Assembly (NCBI RefSeq): GCF_016722765.1
Contig: NZ_JAEQND010000002.1
Coordinates: 62,001 to 126,000, forward strand
Length of the DNA: 64,000 nt
Direction: 5' to 3'
Origin: Ramlibacter alkalitolerans
Lineage (GTDB): Bacteria; Pseudomonadota; Gammaproteobacteria; Burkholderiales; Burkholderiaceae_C
The notes below the pieces were generated by a model, which searched no databases, was not told the DNA's origin, and saw only the letters and a program-made list of their open reading frames with translations. The position numbers and the translations under genes were made by a program. This document shows, piece by piece, positions 63,453 to 64,000 of this stretch. Each line of letters begins with the position of its first letter. The stretch's first letter is position 1.

Positions 63453-63468
63453 TGCAAGCGACATGCCG
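63453..63468 (-). promoter_or_regulatory. Candidate sigma-54 promoter of the monoheme cytochrome
   Basis: Minus strand reads CGGCATGTCGCTTGCA, with GG and TTGCA at the right distance. Predicted start near 63442 gives a leader of about 37 nt. Confidence 0.65.
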
Positions 63469-63502
63469 ACCGGGGCCGGCCCGGCACAGGCCCGATACGC
63501 CG

Positions 63503-63530
63503 GAAAACCTTGATCGCCATCAAGGTTTTC
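63503..63530. promoter_or_regulatory. FNR-like palindrome (TTGAT-N4-ATCAA)
   Basis: TTGATCGCCATCAA (63510-63523) is a perfect FNR/ANR-type site and is the core of a longer palindrome with 12-bp arms (GAAAACCTTGAT and complement). It lies in the 307-nt divergent region between the monoheme cytochrome and ccmA. The remainder of that region holds no gene that I can see. Confidence 0.7.
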
Positions 63531-63712
63531 GGGCCCCTTCTGACGCGAATCTTTCACGCGCTGCGCGGGCGCTCCCGTCCGAAGGAATGGCCGCGTTCCC
63601 TTTTCCTGCGATTGGGAACAGAAGGCGGCGCGTTGGCTCCGCTTGACCTCGCTCAACCGCTGTCGCAGGGCCAAATGTCGCCCGGGGGCCGGCGTGCGGG
63701 AGAATCCGGTGC

Positions 63713-64000
63713 ATGCTCACTGCCCATCGTCTGACCTGCGTGCGGGGGACGCGTCCGCTGTTCTCCGGCCTGGAGTTTTCCGTCGGCCCGGGCACGTGGG
63801 CGCACATCCGCGGCCCCAACGGCGCCGGCAAGACCAGCCTGCTGCGCATCCTGGCGGGCCTGGCCCATCCCGAGGAGGGCGAGGTGCGCTGGAACGGCAC
63901 CAAGGTGGGCAGCGAGGAATTCCGGCGCGAACTGATGTACCTGGGGCATCGCGCGGCGGTGAAGGAGGACCTCACGGCCCTGGAGAACCTGGAATTCGCC
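63713..64000 (+). CDS. ccmA: Heme exporter ATP-binding protein CcmA, N-terminal part
   Basis: The frame runs off the window end; 96 residues are present. They contain Walker A (GPNGAGKTSLLR) in the CcmA setting (LRILAGLAHPEEGEVRWNG) and the CcmA-typical Q-loop region YLGHRAAVKEDLTALENLEF. CcmA is the ATPase of the CcmABCD complex that releases heme-loaded CcmE. A ccmA here, 20 kb from ccmC and F, suggests that ccmB and perhaps ccmE follow outside the window. Confidence 0.9.
   Translation, partial: MLTAHRLTCVRGTRPLFSGLEFSVGPGTWAHIRGPNGAGKTSLLRILAGLAHPEEGEVRWNGTKVGSEEFRRELMYLGHRAAVKEDLTALENLEFA

Overview
The window is high-GC, densely packed DNA with long runs of overlapping genes. Gene content points to a betaproteobacterium, most likely Burkholderiales/Comamonadaceae: Dpp-type peptide uptake, a PHB depolymerase with a ribbon-helix-helix regulator, DUF4148 and PsiF-type proteins, AzlCD, Cj0069-type ATP-grasp, and Ccm genes. 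This assignment is inference from gene families; no rRNA or other phylogenetic marker is present.

Left part (about 1-32 kb), ordinary and accessory metabolism. A peptide ABC importer operon (3-4370) ends in an M20 peptidase. It is followed by an ABC exporter, an acyl-CoA synthetase, and an aldehyde dehydrogenase plus saccharopine-dehydrogenase-like pair that fits lysine breakdown through piperideine-6-carboxylate. Next come an Asp/Glu racemase-type protein, two tandem secreted proteins with a CHAT/caspase-like His/Cys signature, a DacC-type carboxypeptidase, small hypotheticals, AzlCD, and a coupled trio (SxxK hydrolase, M15-like protein, PafA/GCS-like ligase). The rest holds an ATP-grasp protein, a GST, an Xre/RES toxin-antitoxin pair, an M24-like protein, a PHB depolymerase and a VanZ-like protein.

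Right part (about 32.6-64 kb), one large electron-transfer locus. It encodes ten c-type cytochromes with 37 CXXCH motifs in total by my count, including one 11-heme protein. It also has a 628-residue predicted outer-membrane beta-barrel, five beta-propeller proteins (two Reg_prop-type, three NHL), a parvulin-type isomerase and two helical periplasmic paralogs. Cytochrome maturation genes of both System I (ccmC, F, H, I, a TlpA/CcmG-like thioredoxin, and ccmA at the right edge) and System II (ResB and CcsA) lie in the same cluster. The set resembles a porin-cytochrome conduit for electron exchange with an extracellular donor or acceptor; the substrate cannot be read from the sequence.

Regulation looks coherent. 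The ccm operon ends with a histidine kinase and an NtrC-type sigma-54 activator that has an intact GAFTGA motif. Good sigma-54 -24/-12 elements lie ahead of five transcription units of the locus, with a weaker sixth. Two of them carry the same TTGA-N6-TCAA palindrome at exactly the same distance upstream. The kinase has Arg where the phospho-accepting His should be. The central genes show a mirrored duplicated order, with the sequence A'-B'-H'-H-B-A on one strand. I consider this regulated dual-maturation multiheme locus the most interesting system in the window.
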